DNA of 64,000 nucleotides from Streptomyces sp. NBC_00250 (GTDB lineage Bacteria > Actinomycetota > Actinomycetes > Streptomycetales > Streptomycetaceae). Shown here piece by piece: positions 35,019 to 44,109 of this stretch. Made by a program: the position numbers and the translations under genes. Numbering within the stretch: position 1 is the first letter of the stretch; each line of letters begins with the position of its first letter. The notes under the pieces were generated by a model, which was given only the letters and a program-made list of their open reading frames with translations, did no database searches and was not told the DNA's origin. The stretch covers positions 8,356,001-8,420,000 of the forward strand of contig NZ_CP108088.1 of the NCBI RefSeq assembly GCF_036192275.1, written 5' to 3'.

Positions 35019-35697
35019 GAGTTTCTCCTCCTTCCGCACGGGCGGCGAGCGACGGCACCAGCTGCCGTTCGCGCAGTACGTCCCAGGCGGTGAGCAGCAC
35101 CTCGGACCGGGGCCGGCGGGCGTCCAGGCGGACCACGTCGCCGAGGAGCGGGAACTCGTCGGGCTTCGTGACCACGGCCTCGTAGGTCTCGCGAACCCGG
35201 CTCTGGACGTCGTGCACGTCCCAGTCGGCCCGGACGGCGTCACCCTGGCGGGCCTGCGCCCGGCTCATCGAGGCGTCGGTCTCCAGGTCCAGGACGAGCG
35301 TGAGATCCGGGGCCGCGGTGAGCTGCGCGGCCAGCACCTCGTACGTCTCCGACACCCTCATGTCGTGTTTCACGGCGAAGAAGGCCAGCTCGCTGAGGAG
35401 CCAGCGATCCGCGATCACGGGCCGGGCCGGCCGCTGGGGGAGCACGAGGCGATCCAGCGTGGCCCGCTTGTCCGCCGCGATCGCGGACAGGTAGGCGTCA
35501 CGGTTCCCGGCGTTCGGCTGGTACTTGCCGGTGACGATGGCGGCGGCCTGGTCTGCGGCAAGGAAGTTGGTGGTGAGCATGCACAGCGGGGTGACGCCGT
35601 AGAGCCCCTCCCAGAGCCGGAACAGGCCCTTGCGCAGCGTCGTCTTGCCGGTGCCGTCGAGCCCCTCGATGACGATGAACGGATAGCGGTGGTTCAT
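35011..35697 (-). CDS. Thymidylate-kinase-like P-loop kinase
   Basis: A 228-residue NMP-kinase-fold protein with Walker A EGLDGTGKTT at residues 11-20, VIADRWLLSELAF (compare the DRY/H motif of dTMP kinases), DLTLVLDLETDASMSRAQAR and a C-terminal helix. Housekeeping Tmk is usually elsewhere in the genome, so this is probably a pathway-specific kinase acting on a nucleotide or an unusual phosphate acceptor. The ATG at 35697 overlaps the upstream gene by four bases, and the stop overlaps the next gene by eight. Confidence 0.75.
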   Translation of the reverse strand: MNHRYPFIVIEGLDGTGKTTLRKGLFRLWEGLYGVTPLCMLTTNFLAADQAAAIVTGKYQPNAGNRDAYLSAIAADKRATLDRLVLPQRPARPVIADRWLLSELAFFAVKHDMRVSETYEVLAAQLTAAPDLTLVLDLETDASMSRAQARQGDAVRADWDVHDVQSRVRETYEAVVTKPDEFPLLGDVVRLDARRPRSEVLLTAWDVLRERQLVPSLAARAEGGETHD

Positions 35698-36455
35698 TCG
35701 ACCTGCCCCGCCCCCGTGCCGCCGGCGTACTTGGTGAAGCGACCCCGCCAGCGCGCCGTGGTGGACACCAGGTCCACCAGCCGCAGCTCTGCCAACTCGT
35801 CGATGAGGCGGGGGAGCTCGGGCTCGGCGCAGATGCCGGCCTCGATGGCCCGGCAGTACGCGGCGCGGAGGGCCGGGTCATCGTCGGAGTCACGCAGCGC
35901 CGCCTCCAGCACCCGCGTGGCCATGCCGTGGGCCACGACGCCCACCGCGGTGCCCAGGGCCCGTTCGTGGAGGGGGCCCGGGTGCGGCTCCAGCGTGATG
36001 TGGTGCACCCCGCGGTGGCGGATGACCGTGAAGAAGCCCACCCACCACGCGGCGGCGGCGGCGACGGCGGTCACGGCGTCGGACCAGGACGCCCCTGTCT
36101 GCCCCGCGAGGACGTTCTGGGCAGCGGTGTCGGCGGCGCGGTGAAGCGCCCCGCGCCGGTTCCGCGACTCCGCTCCGTGCCGCTGGGGCAGCTCCCACCA
36201 GAAGCCGAGCCCGGCGTCCTCCAGCAGCGCCATCGCGGGCCCGTCGCCTGCCAGCAGCGGAGACGGGCGTTGGGCCAGCACGGAGACATCGGCGCCCGGC
36301 ACGTCCGGCAGCGCCTTCTCCTCGGCGACGGCAGCCCGCCATTCGTCGAGATGGAGATGGAGCCGCTGGGTCAGCAGCCCGTCCGCCAGCGTCTGCCAGG
36401 CATGGGCCAGCGGCGGCGAACCGGGTGGCCGGGGCGGCATGGTCAACGAGGTCAC
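35694..36455 (-). CDS. Unknown protein, first gene of the minus-strand operon
   Basis: The GTG at 36455 (GAGG nine bases upstream) gives 253 residues with no family that I recognise. It is soluble and Ala/Arg-rich. A middle helical part has DAVTAVAAAAAWWVGFF and HRGVHHITLEPHPG, and the end is RFTKYAGGTGAGQVE. Possible metal-binding His residues occur in RGVHHI and VVAHGM. Its stop overlaps the kinase start as ATGA, so it belongs to the operon. The gap to the divergent XRE regulator (36456-36602) should hold the operon promoter. Confidence 0.65.
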   Translation of the reverse strand: MTSLTMPPRPPGSPPLAHAWQTLADGLLTQRLHLHLDEWRAAVAEEKALPDVPGADVSVLAQRPSPLLAGDGPAMALLEDAGLGFWWELPQRHGAESRNRRGALHRAADTAAQNVLAGQTGASWSDAVTAVAAAAAWWVGFFTVIRHRGVHHITLEPHPGPLHERALGTAVGVVAHGMATRVLEAALRDSDDDPALRAAYCRAIEAGICAEPELPRLIDELAELRLVDLVSTTARWRGRFTKYAGGTGAGQVE

Positions 36456-36543
36456 AGGTCGGATCCTCACGTCCGGGGAGTCGCGGCACGCGGCTCCGGT
36501 CGGTGGTGCTCCACCACGATGGCCGCCACGAAGGCCCACACCT

Positions 36544-36559
36544 ATGAGTGTTTATGAGC
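36544..36559 (+). promoter_or_regulatory. Candidate operator ATGAGTGTTTATGAGC
   Basis: This 16-bp motif lies in the divergent gap between the biosynthetic operon and the XRE regulator. It recurs with two changes at 40429-40444 on the minus strand. It contains two TATGAG half-sites ten bases apart. A binding site for the adjacent XRE protein is the simplest reading. Confidence 0.45.
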
Positions 36560-36602
36560 CCCACCAGCGGAACGTGTCCGGGTGGTCGCAGAGCGAGAGA
36601 GA

Positions 36603-38174
36603 ATGCCGACCATGGTCGACAGCGGACAGCGGCGGTGTACGCGCTGCGGTGCCCTTCTCAGTCGCTTCAACGCCGGTACACGATGCGCCTCGTGCCAGGA
36701 CGGGCCGGCCGCCCGACGGGCCGACCCGGCCTTCTGGCGTGATCCGACGGTCCGGCGAGCCGTGGCCGCATGGGAACTCGGCACCGTCGTCAAGCTGTTC
36801 AGGAAGCACACGGGCCTCTCCCAGGCCGGCGTGGCGCGGATGGTCAGCATCGACCAGGCCGAGGTCAGCAGATTGGAACGTGGCCTCAAGCAGATCCGCG
36901 ACCGACGGCAGTTCGTCCAGTGGACCGATGCGCTGGGAGTCCCGGAGGAGCTGCTCGGGCTCCTGCCCACGGCCGATCCGCACATTCCCGACGCCACGCT
37001 CCGACCGGGAACGGCAGACACTGGAGCCCGCGGGTACGCGGCGCTGCCGGAAGGTCCGGGCCAGCTTCTGTTACCCGCCGGCCGGTCCGTGTCGACGACG
37101 GCGCTCCCCGTACTGACCCTTCCCGCGGCCTCCTTCCTCGGGGACAGCCTGAGACTCGACTCCCGCCCGGAGCTGGATGCCTGGCGCACCATGCCGATGC
37201 GCGCGCTCGTCGTCGCGAACCGCACGGTGGACGGGGCGGTCCGGCAGTTCGTCACCGACGCCCGACCGAGCGGCGTACGTGCCGCCGCCTCCGACCCGGT
37301 CGACATCCCCGCCGCGTACGAACTGGACGACCTGACTTACGGCATCCTGTGGGCCGTATCGGGATTCGAGGCGGCACTGCTCGGCGACGACCAGACCCTG
37401 CACACCTCGCTGGCTTCGCTCACCGCTTCCCCAGGCTCGCCGATCGCCTCCGACCAGGGACTGACCGAGGTCTCCCGGATGCTCATCGGCTCGGAGACCG
37501 CCGCCCGGTACATCCTGGGCCAGCGTGACCACCTGGGCGACGCACCCGTCTTCTGGACCAGGGAACAGCGCGGTGAGGAGGCGGCCACCTGGCTGTTCTT
37601 CCGGCACAAGTACCGCTATCTCGAACGAATGGCACCCCGGCGTCCGGGCGGTACCAGCGGCCGGGGGTTCTGCGTCCCCGAGACGGCGGTCGCCTCCTCG
37701 CCGGCGTACGAGCGCGTTCTGCTCTTCCTCGCCATCGCGGTCATGGAGTCCTTCGGCATCCGCACCTGGGTGACCGGTGACGGAGGCTTCGCCCACACCG
37801 ACGGCTTCGCGCTCTCCCACGGGCGCCGCGCCGTCATCGCCTCATGGGTACGCACCGATGGAGCGTCCCACCTCGCGGTCACCGCGCGGCCGGGAGCCCT
37901 CCGGACGTTCGCCGATGTGACGGGCCACGTCAGCCACCACTCGGCCACGGCGGCCGAGCGGGCCGGACAGCGCCTCGCGGCAACGGCGGAGTACCTCGGC
38001 CTCGACGCCTCCTGGCTCGGTCGCCGGTGCGCACAGTTGTCGGCCGTCGGCACGGAGCGGCTCGCCAGGCCGCGCAGTCGGCTGCTCGGCCTCGAAGGGC
38101 TGGAGGCCGCCTGCCGGTTCGTCGCCGAGCAGCTGGTGATCATTCCTCGGACCCGGACGGCGCCGACCCGATAG
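36603..38174 (+). CDS. XRE-family regulator with N-terminal zinc-ribbon-like motif
   Basis: The protein of about 523 residues begins with a four-Cys motif (CTRCGALLSRFNAGTRCASC). It is followed by an XRE HTH (FRKHTGLSQAGVARMVSIDQ, AEVSRLERG). About 400 residues without a recognised domain come next, perhaps a ligand-binding region. It is divergent from the biosynthetic operon and is the likeliest regulator of it, with the candidate operator at 36544. ATG 36603 is used; ATG 36612 is an alternative and has a better-spaced GAGAG ribosome site. Confidence 0.82.
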   Translation: MPTMVDSGQRRCTRCGALLSRFNAGTRCASCQDGPAARRADPAFWRDPTVRRAVAAWELGTVVKLFRKHTGLSQAGVARMVSIDQAEVSRLERGLKQIRDRRQFVQWTDALGVPEELLGLLPTADPHIPDATLRPGTADTGARGYAALPEGPGQLLLPAGRSVSTTALPVLTLPAASFLGDSLRLDSRPELDAWRTMPMRALVVANRTVDGAVRQFVTDARPSGVRAAASDPVDIPAAYELDDLTYGILWAVSGFEAALLGDDQTLHTSLASLTASPGSPIASDQGLTEVSRMLIGSETAARYILGQRDHLGDAPVFWTREQRGEEAATWLFFRHKYRYLERMAPRRPGGTSGRGFCVPETAVASSPAYERVLLFLAIAVMESFGIRTWVTGDGGFAHTDGFALSHGRRAVIASWVRTDGASHLAVTARPGALRTFADVTGHVSHHSATAAERAGQRLAATAEYLGLDASWLGRRCAQLSAVGTERLARPRSRLLGLEGLEAACRFVAEQLVIIPRTRTAPTR

Positions 38175-38232
38175 CCTGCGTGAACCACTCGTGAGGCCGC
38201 GCTCGGCGGCGTCCGGACAGGGGAGCAGGGAT

Positions 38233-39237
38233 ATGACGGAGTCGGTCAGGAACGTGGCGGTCTTCTCCCTCGGCGGCACTATCGCCATGACCACCGATCC
38301 CGCCACCGGAGGAGTCGTACCGGCGCTCTCGGCGCACGAACTCCTCGCTGCGGTACCCGCCCTGGCCACGAGCGGCATCGGCCTCAAGGTTCGGGACTTC
38401 CGACGTCTGCCCGGCGCCTCCCTGACCTTCGAGGACCTCACCGCACTGTCGGCCGCGGTCGCGGCGGAGCTGGAGACCGGAGACGTCGACGGTGTCGTCA
38501 TCACCCAGGGCACCGACACCATCGAGGAGACCGCCTTCCTCCTCGACCTCTACCACGGCCACGAGCAGCCGGTCGTCGTCACCGGCGCGATGCGCAACCC
38601 CACCCTGCCCGGCGCCGACGGTCCGGCCAACCTCCACGCCGCCGTCCAGGCCGCCGCCGACCCCGTACTCCGGGGCGCCGGCTGCCTCGTCGTACTCGGC
38701 GACGAGGTCCACTCGGCACGGACCGTCCGCAAGTCCCACACCACCAGCCCCGCCGCCTTCACCTCACCGGCGTGCGGCCCGGTCGCGCGGATCGCGGAGA
38801 ACCGGGTGCGGATGGTGGGTGGCGGCTTGTCGTCCCGTGGACCGTTGGTCGGCGCCCCCGACCGGGAGGCGCGTGTCGGGCTCTATACCGTCACCCTCGG
38901 CGACGACGGCGCCCTGCTCGACCTGTGGCAAGGCAACTGCGATGGGCTCGTGGTCGCGGCCTTCGGCGTGGGCCACGTCCCGGAGCGTCTCGTCGAAGGG
39001 CTCACCAAGCTCGCGTCCCGCATCCCCGTGGTCCTCGCCTCCCGCATCGGCAACGGCCCCGTCCTGTCCGACACGTACGGCTTCCCCGGCTCCGAGAAGG
39101 ACCTCCTCGGCCGCGGGCTCATCGGCGCCGGAGACCTCGGCCCGTACCAGGCGCGGCTCCTGCTGCACGCCCTGCTCGCCCAGGGCGCCGACGGGGCGAC
39201 GGTCCGCGCTACCTTCACCACCGCCTCCGCCCGCTGA
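38233..39237 (+). CDS. Asparaginase (type I/II family)
   Basis: A 334-residue protein with both active-site motifs. The first is FSLGGTIAM with the nucleophilic Thr near residue 15; the second is TQGTDTIEETAF. GGAG and AGGG lie upstream of ATG 38233. Asparaginases hydrolyse Asn to Asp and ammonia, or related amides. No signal peptide is seen. It lies in line with the XRE regulator and the PPC gene. An amidase role in the linked pathway is possible but not shown. Confidence 0.88.
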   Translation: MTESVRNVAVFSLGGTIAMTTDPATGGVVPALSAHELLAAVPALATSGIGLKVRDFRRLPGASLTFEDLTALSAAVAAELETGDVDGVVITQGTDTIEETAFLLDLYHGHEQPVVVTGAMRNPTLPGADGPANLHAAVQAAADPVLRGAGCLVVLGDEVHSARTVRKSHTTSPAAFTSPACGPVARIAENRVRMVGGGLSSRGPLVGAPDREARVGLYTVTLGDDGALLDLWQGNCDGLVVAAFGVGHVPERLVEGLTKLASRIPVVLASRIGNGPVLSDTYGFPGSEKDLLGRGLIGAGDLGPYQARLLLHALLAQGADGATVRATFTTASAR

Positions 39238-39264
39238 TCCCACCCCATCAGGAGACACCCGCGC

Positions 39265-39723
39265 ATGCGTGCTCACGAGCTGACCGTCGGCCGTACCTTC
39301 GGCGTCACCTTCGACCACGGGGAGGACTTCTTCGCGGCGCTGTCCACCTTCTGCCGGGACAACGGCGTACGGCAGGGCTACATCCCCTCGTTCATCGGAG
39401 CCTTCGCGGAGGCCGAGATCGTGGGTGCCTGCGAGAAGCTCGCGGACCCGGACGCGCCGGTCTGGGCGAAGACGTACGTCACCAACGTCGAAGCGTTCGG
39501 CGCCGGCACCCTCGCTCACGACCCGGCCACCGGCGGGATACTCCCGCACATCCATGTCAGCGCCGGCCTGAAGGCCCAGTCGGCCGACGGCAGGACGAGC
39601 CACCTCCTCAGCGCCAAAGTCCAGTTCCTCAGCGAGCTGCTGGTCGTAGAAGTCACGTCGCCCACGATGACCCGGCCCCGGAACCCCGACCTCTACGACG
39701 TTCCGCTGCTCACGTTCGGCTGA
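39265..39723 (+). CDS. PPC (DUF296) domain protein
   Basis: A 152-residue single PPC/DUF296 domain, seen in RTFGVTFDHGEDFFAALSTF, GYIPSFIGAFAEAEIVG and LPHIHVS. Bacterial PPC proteins form trimers and are often annotated as DNA-binding, although a small-molecule role is possible. It starts 27 bases after the asparaginase gene and is likely co-transcribed. Its end overlaps the convergent nucleotidyltransferase gene by 14 bases. Confidence 0.82.
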   Translation: MRAHELTVGRTFGVTFDHGEDFFAALSTFCRDNGVRQGYIPSFIGAFAEAEIVGACEKLADPDAPVWAKTYVTNVEAFGAGTLAHDPATGGILPHIHVSAGLKAQSADGRTSHLLSAKVQFLSELLVVEVTSPTMTRPRNPDLYDVPLLTFG

Positions 39724-40333
39724 CCGGCAGGAGCCGCCTGAGCCAGGGGTGATCGGGCGCGATCACACTGATCGCGTCCGCCAGCCAGGTGCGTGCCGGA
39801 GCGCCGAGCAGCGACAGCACCGCTTCGAAGTCGATCTCGTCCTTCTCCCGGGGCGCCTTCGCCTTGTAGAAGAGCTGCACCTCGGGCGCGAGATACGGGA
39901 TGCCCGTCTCGCTCGTCCGCCCGAGTCGGTCGATCGGGAGCCGGATCTCCGGGGTGCGCCGCGAGACCCACTGGGTACCCTCGGCCTCGTCCAGCATGAG
40001 CTGCACCGACCAGGGCGCCTCGGGTGTGCGGCGGCACCAGATGTCGTGGAGCGGCGGCCGAAGGACCTCTCCGGGACGCCACGGTCGAAGCTCCCCCTGG
40101 CCGGGCGGGTCCGCCACGTACAGGTCCCAGTCGGCCAGGAGATCCCGTACGCGGTCCTGGTCACGCCGGAGGACGAGGACGTCGAGATCGCCATGTGCGC
40201 GCAGCTCGCGGCCGACCGCGAGTTCGATCGCGTAGCCACCGGCGATCCACCACGGGAAGTCCGCCTTGGCGAAGACCGTGGCCACATCCTCGGGACGATC
40301 CGGCACCCAGCGTCCCAACACGTCAGCGCTCAC
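39710..40333 (-). CDS. Aminoglycoside-adenylyltransferase-like nucleotidyltransferase
   Basis: The frame contains WWIAGGYAIELAVGRELRAH followed by GDLDVLVLRRDQ, the GG-x-D-x-D signature of the ANT(2'')-like NTase family, and ends at 39710. GTG 40333 gives 207 residues and has GGGAG upstream. An ATG at 40444 would add 37 residues, but it coincides with the candidate operator at 40429. The biological substrate is unknown; most chromosomal members are not proven resistance genes. Confidence 0.75.
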   Translation of the reverse strand: MSADVLGRWVPDRPEDVATVFAKADFPWWIAGGYAIELAVGRELRAHGDLDVLVLRRDQDRVRDLLADWDLYVADPPGQGELRPWRPGEVLRPPLHDIWCRRTPEAPWSVQLMLDEAEGTQWVSRRTPEIRLPIDRLGRTSETGIPYLAPEVQLFYKAKAPREKDEIDFEAVLSLLGAPARTWLADAISVIAPDHPWLRRLLPVSRT

Positions 40334-40428
40334 CCGCTCATACTCCCAGTGACCAGACGGGCGGAGGTGAAGGCCGGCGGCGGGTCGGCGGTCTCGCAGG
40401 AGCGCCCTGTCGCCCACTCGCACCCTGC

Positions 40429-40444
40429 GCTCATAAACGCCCAT
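40429..40444 (-). promoter_or_regulatory. Second copy of the XRE-linked 16-bp motif
   Basis: Read on the minus strand this is ATGGGCGTTTATGAGC, matching 14 of 16 bases of the motif at 36544-36559. It lies about 95 bases upstream of GTG 40333 and would overlap the start if ATG 40444 were used. Confidence 0.4.
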
Positions 40445-40659
40445 GAGCATCAGGGGCACCGGCAGCCATCGTTGAGCGCGTGACTCGCGACCGGCCTCGT
40501 GGCTGGTGCTTGAGCCACGATCCTTCTGGGGCCGCGTACCCGAAGCCAGGTGCTCCCTGCGGCGTACGCCTTTCAGCGGCGTACTGGTCGTACTTCCGCG
40601 ACCAAGCCGCAGCCCCGGGAGAAGGCCATCGCTGTCACCCACAGGAGGTCCGTCGCCCG

Positions 40660-41346
40660 ATGATCAGCGCGCCATCCGCCGCTCTCGGCCTCGTGTACCG
40701 CTGGACCGACCACACCCTCAACCCGACCGGCGAAGCCCGCGCGGTCCTGCGACGCGTCCTCAAGGACCTGGGCCTGTCCGGGGACGTCATCAGTGACGGA
40801 GTCCTAGCCGTCTCGGAGCTCGTGGCGAACGCGCACGAGCACGCGTGTGGCCCGTACGAGGTGCACGTCCGCTCGGCCGCCGGGAGGTACATCTGCGAGA
40901 TCCACGACGGGGACCCGCTGCTCCCCACGGGCCTCTACCTCGGTGCCACGCCCCCGCCGGACGTCGAACCGACCGAGGGAGCGGGCAGGTTGCTCGTCGA
41001 GCGGGGACGCGGCCTGCGCATCGTGAACGAGTTGGCCCGGGGGCAGTGGGGGTTCCACGTCACGGAACGTGGCGCCAAGGCCGCCTGGATCGTGCTGGCC
41101 ACGGCGTCGGCGGACACGTCCGACGGGAACGACGCTGACGGTACTCGGGTATACCGTGTCGGGAAGGAGCCGAAGCTCCAAGGGCTTGGCAAGGCATCAG
41201 AATCCCACGAGGGCAGCGGTCAAGCCCGCCTCCGGCAGGAATCGGACAGAGATGCTCCACGTGCCCGGTGTGGCGGAGCTCCTCCCCTAGCCAACGTGTA
41301 CGGTCCATCGAACAGCCTGGTGGGCGAAGGTACGGGGGAGTCTTGA
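40660..41346 (+). CDS. HATPase (anti-sigma-like) protein with C-terminal extension
   Basis: AGGAGG is eleven bases before ATG 40660. The first 150 residues are a GHKL ATPase: SELVANAHEHACGPYEV is the N-box, EIHDGDPLLPTG the G1 region and VERGRGLRIVNELARGQWG the G2 region. The last 75 residues are polar, low-complexity and unlike the family, which normally ends near residue 150. The stop overlaps the TTG start of the toxin gene as TTGA. The extension may be readthrough into former intergenic DNA. Confidence 0.8.
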   Translation: MISAPSAALGLVYRWTDHTLNPTGEARAVLRRVLKDLGLSGDVISDGVLAVSELVANAHEHACGPYEVHVRSAAGRYICEIHDGDPLLPTGLYLGATPPPDVEPTEGAGRLLVERGRGLRIVNELARGQWGFHVTERGAKAAWIVLATASADTSDGNDADGTRVYRVGKEPKLQGLGKASESHEGSGQARLRQESDRDAPRARCGGAPPLANVYGPSNSLVGEGTGES

Positions 41347-42883
41347 ATCTTCAACACAAGGCCGGGAACTACGTCAACGCTTCGTGGTCCATGGTGCGGC
41401 TGCGGGACCTGATCTACGACATGCTGGGTCTGCTGTTCACCGAACTCAGCGCCCATGGCGGGATGGCAGGAGACGACAACGCCGGCCGTGCCTTCGCCGC
41501 CGTGTACAAGCCGGCGGTGAAGACGGTCTTCGAGGCGGCAGGCCTCGCCCATCAGGTGATGGCGAACGGAGCCGGCGCCATGCTCAAGGCCGCCGAGGAC
41601 TTCCTCAAGCAGGAGAGCGCGATCGCAGCGTCCCTGCTCGGCCAGAGCACAGCGCCCGACATCGGCTCCCAGCCCTCCAGGCCAGACTGCAACCCACGTG
41701 GAAGCTACAACGCCGAGGAACTGCCCGAGGTCGTCGGCGAGACCAGCTGGACCGACCAGTACCTGCTCAGCTCCCGCTTCCACGGCCAGCGCGACAAGCT
41801 CACCAAGACGGCGAACGCCTGGCGCTCGGCGGCAAGCATCCTCGACGACGCCTACTGGGACTCCGACAGCGCCTGGCGTACCGCGAGCGCCCAGCAACTC
41901 GGGGAGACGGCCGAGGCGGTCCAGACCTTCTTCACCGTGTTCGTGGGCAAGACCCCGCCTCCCTCCGAAGCCGGCGAGGAGGAGACCCTGATGGCGAACC
42001 TGCCGTCCGCGTGCCGGATGATCGCCAGCGCCTGCGAGGCGTACGCGGACCACATCGGCACTGCGCTCCAGCGGATCCCGGAAGAGGACAACCCGCTCAT
42101 CGGCGAGCCGCTCGCCATCTGGGAGCGCCCACTCTTCGGCGGCGAGGGGCACGAGGGCGGGCTCCACGAACTCGTCACGGGCGACACGCGCATTGCCCGC
42201 CTGGGCAACATCCCGCCCGCGCTCGACAGCTCGGCGTCCAGGGTCCCCATGCCGCAACCTGACGGAGGCGGCTTCCTCCCTCTCCCGTCGCTGCCGCCCT
42301 TCCTCGCACCGCTGATCCGGCTTCCCCTCCCGGTCCCCGTGGTCTATCGACCGCCGACCGGGCCTCGCGTACAGCCGATGGCCGCACCGACAGCTCAGGA
42401 CCCCCGCTTCCCGTCCCTCATTGCGCCCGAGCAGCAGAACTTCCAGACGTGGTTGAACTCCCTGCGCGCCGGAGATGTGTCCGGCGGGAATCCCGCCGAG
42501 ATCGCCTACCAGAAGCGGGTCGCCGGATACCCGGAGTACGAGGTCCCATCCCGCTCGGCATCAGCGCCAACAGCACCCTGATGGTCGACGGCTTCCGTAA
42601 CCGCGATGGCATGGCGATCGAGGCCAAGTACGTCAACAACCCGAACAAGCCGTGCTACCGCTCGCTCGACGAACTCCGCACGAACCACCGGTCCGGCAAG
42701 AAGGACTTCCTGTACGACAAGGACCGCAAGGAGCTCGCGAAGTACAACGCCGCTCTCAACGACCCTCGGAACAAGGAGATGCGAGGCGTCGAGACGGTCA
42801 CCAACAACGCGGACTCCGTGGCCTACTGGCGCGTCATGATGGCCGCCTACGGCGTCAAGGGCTACGCCCGATACGTACCCTGA
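41343..42883 (+). pseudogene. WXG-like polymorphic toxin with restriction-endonuclease-fold C-terminus, frameshifted
   Basis: Frame one (41343-42581, TTG start) encodes an N-terminal WXG/ESX-like helical region (NYVNASWSMVRLRDLIYDM), a proline-rich linker and a start of the toxin domain (IAYQKRVAGYPEYEV). At about 42546 the sequence GAGGTCCCATCC appears to lack one C. After that point the continuation is in another frame: PIPLGISANSTLMVDGFRN, GMAIEAKYVNNPNKPC, up to YGVKGYARYVP at 42883. The second part matches the Tox-REase-5-like nuclease fold, with a GMAIEAKY catalytic stretch (E-x-K). Joined, it would be a secreted antibacterial nuclease of about 510 residues. A sequencing indel is possible. 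The downstream gene is the expected immunity protein. Confidence 0.7.
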
Positions 42884-42918
42884 CCAACCGCAGCAGCACA
42901 CGACGAGAGAGCGAACGC

Positions 42919-43365
42919 GTGGACGCGTCCGAACTGGCCGAACTCCGCACCATGTACGTCTTCGGCCCGGCCGAGGGTTCCGCATGGGGTCTGACCTACG
43001 AGGGGATCGAGGCCAAGCTGCGCGAGCGGAAGATGGACACGTTCGTCCGTGTCGAAGAGGGGGACGAAGGCCCCGTGCACGGGTCCGTCATGCACTTCGG
43101 CATCGCGCTCGGCGAGGAGGAACTGGAGGGCATCGCCAAGCGGTCCCCGGAAGGGGTCGCCATCGAGGACTGCACGGCCCATGCCGCAGCGGAGTTCGCT
43201 AAGTGGCTGTGGGACAGCGTCGTCCCGGACGGCACCAGTATCACCTTCAACACGGAGTGGGGCCTTGAAGCCGACCTGGCCGACGCGCTTGTTCCCGACG
43301 TCCCCCGCCCCCGCCTCGTGGCCACCTTCCTTGCTCACCTCGAAGCCACCGGCGGGCTGGACTGA
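42919..43365 (+). CDS. Probable immunity protein for the upstream toxin
   Basis: The GTG at 42919 gives a 148-residue acidic cytoplasmic protein (MYVFGPAEGSAWGLTYEGIE, VHGSVMHFGIALGEEELEGI). It is placed 36 bases after the toxin, the position usual for immunity genes. I do not recognise a named immunity family. Function is inferred from location, size and acidity. Confidence 0.65.
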   Translation: MDASELAELRTMYVFGPAEGSAWGLTYEGIEAKLRERKMDTFVRVEEGDEGPVHGSVMHFGIALGEEELEGIAKRSPEGVAIEDCTAHAAAEFAKWLWDSVVPDGTSITFNTEWGLEADLADALVPDVPRPRLVATFLAHLEATGGLD

Positions 43366-43426
43366 GAGTGAGCATGTCCCTGGGGATCACGGCCACGTGA
43401 GCGACAGGCGCAGGGCTTGGGCACTA

Positions 43427-44109
43427 TGACAGAGAAGAACTTCCGAACCTCGGGCGAAGAGGCCGTTCGCGGTGCCCGCCCAGTTGGCGCTCCGGTCATC
43501 CTGAGGCTGCGGGGCTGGACCGAGGCCGGCGTCTGGCCACGCCTGTACGCCGCCCTACTGACCGAGCTTCGCCACGCCGGCCTGTTGGACCTGAACGACT
43601 GCTCCGTAGACGGGTCGCACGTCCGGGCCCTCAAAGGGGGCATCATGTCGGACCCTGGCCGGTCCCCCGTGCCCGTCCCGGCTCCAAGTACCACCTGATC
43701 GTCGACCGACGTGGAACCCCGCTCGCCGTCATGCCCACCGGCGGCAACCGGCACGACGTCACCCAGCTCCTGTCGTTCCTGGACGCCATCCCATCGATCC
43801 GGGACTGCTGGGACGTCCCCGCCACAAGCCCCGTCCGTATGCCGACCGGGGCCACGACTTCGACAAGTACCGCCGCCTGCTGTGGAAACGTGGCATCAAA
43901 CCCCTGATCGCCCGACGCGGCGGCGCCCACGGCTCCGGACCGGGCAAGGTGCGCCGGGTGGTCGAGCGCACTTTCGCCGGCTGCACCAAATCGAACAACT
44001 CCGCACCCGCTACGAACGACGCGCCAACCTCCACCACGGGCTGCTCGAACTGGCCTGCAGCCTGATATGTCTTCGCCGGCGTGCGGACAGCCAACCGCTG
44101 TGTCAGTAA
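43427..44109 (+). pseudogene. Decayed IS5-family transposase
   Basis: Starting MTEKNFRTSGE, the frame contains RLRGWTEAGVWPRLYAALLT and LNDCSVDGSHVRALKGG (first catalytic Asp region). It then continues in other frames as VDRRGTPLAVMPTGGNRHDV, HDFDKYRRLLWKRGIKPLIA and VERTFAGLHQIEQLRTRYER. At least two frame changes break it, and the normal N-terminus is missing. This is an old IS5-type DDE transposase. No terminal repeats were located. Confidence 0.75.

Noticed and set aside
35011..35697. Housekeeping thymidylate kinase
   Set aside because: The P-loop kinase is embedded by overlapping codons in a biosynthetic operon and lacks the exact DRY/H-type context, so a pathway-specific kinase is preferred.
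39710..40642. 310-residue start for the nucleotidyltransferase
   Set aside because: The extra N-terminal stretch is low-complexity, runs through the promoter and operator-like motif, and extends to the upstream edge of the divergent HATPase gene; GTG 40333 has a better ribosome site.
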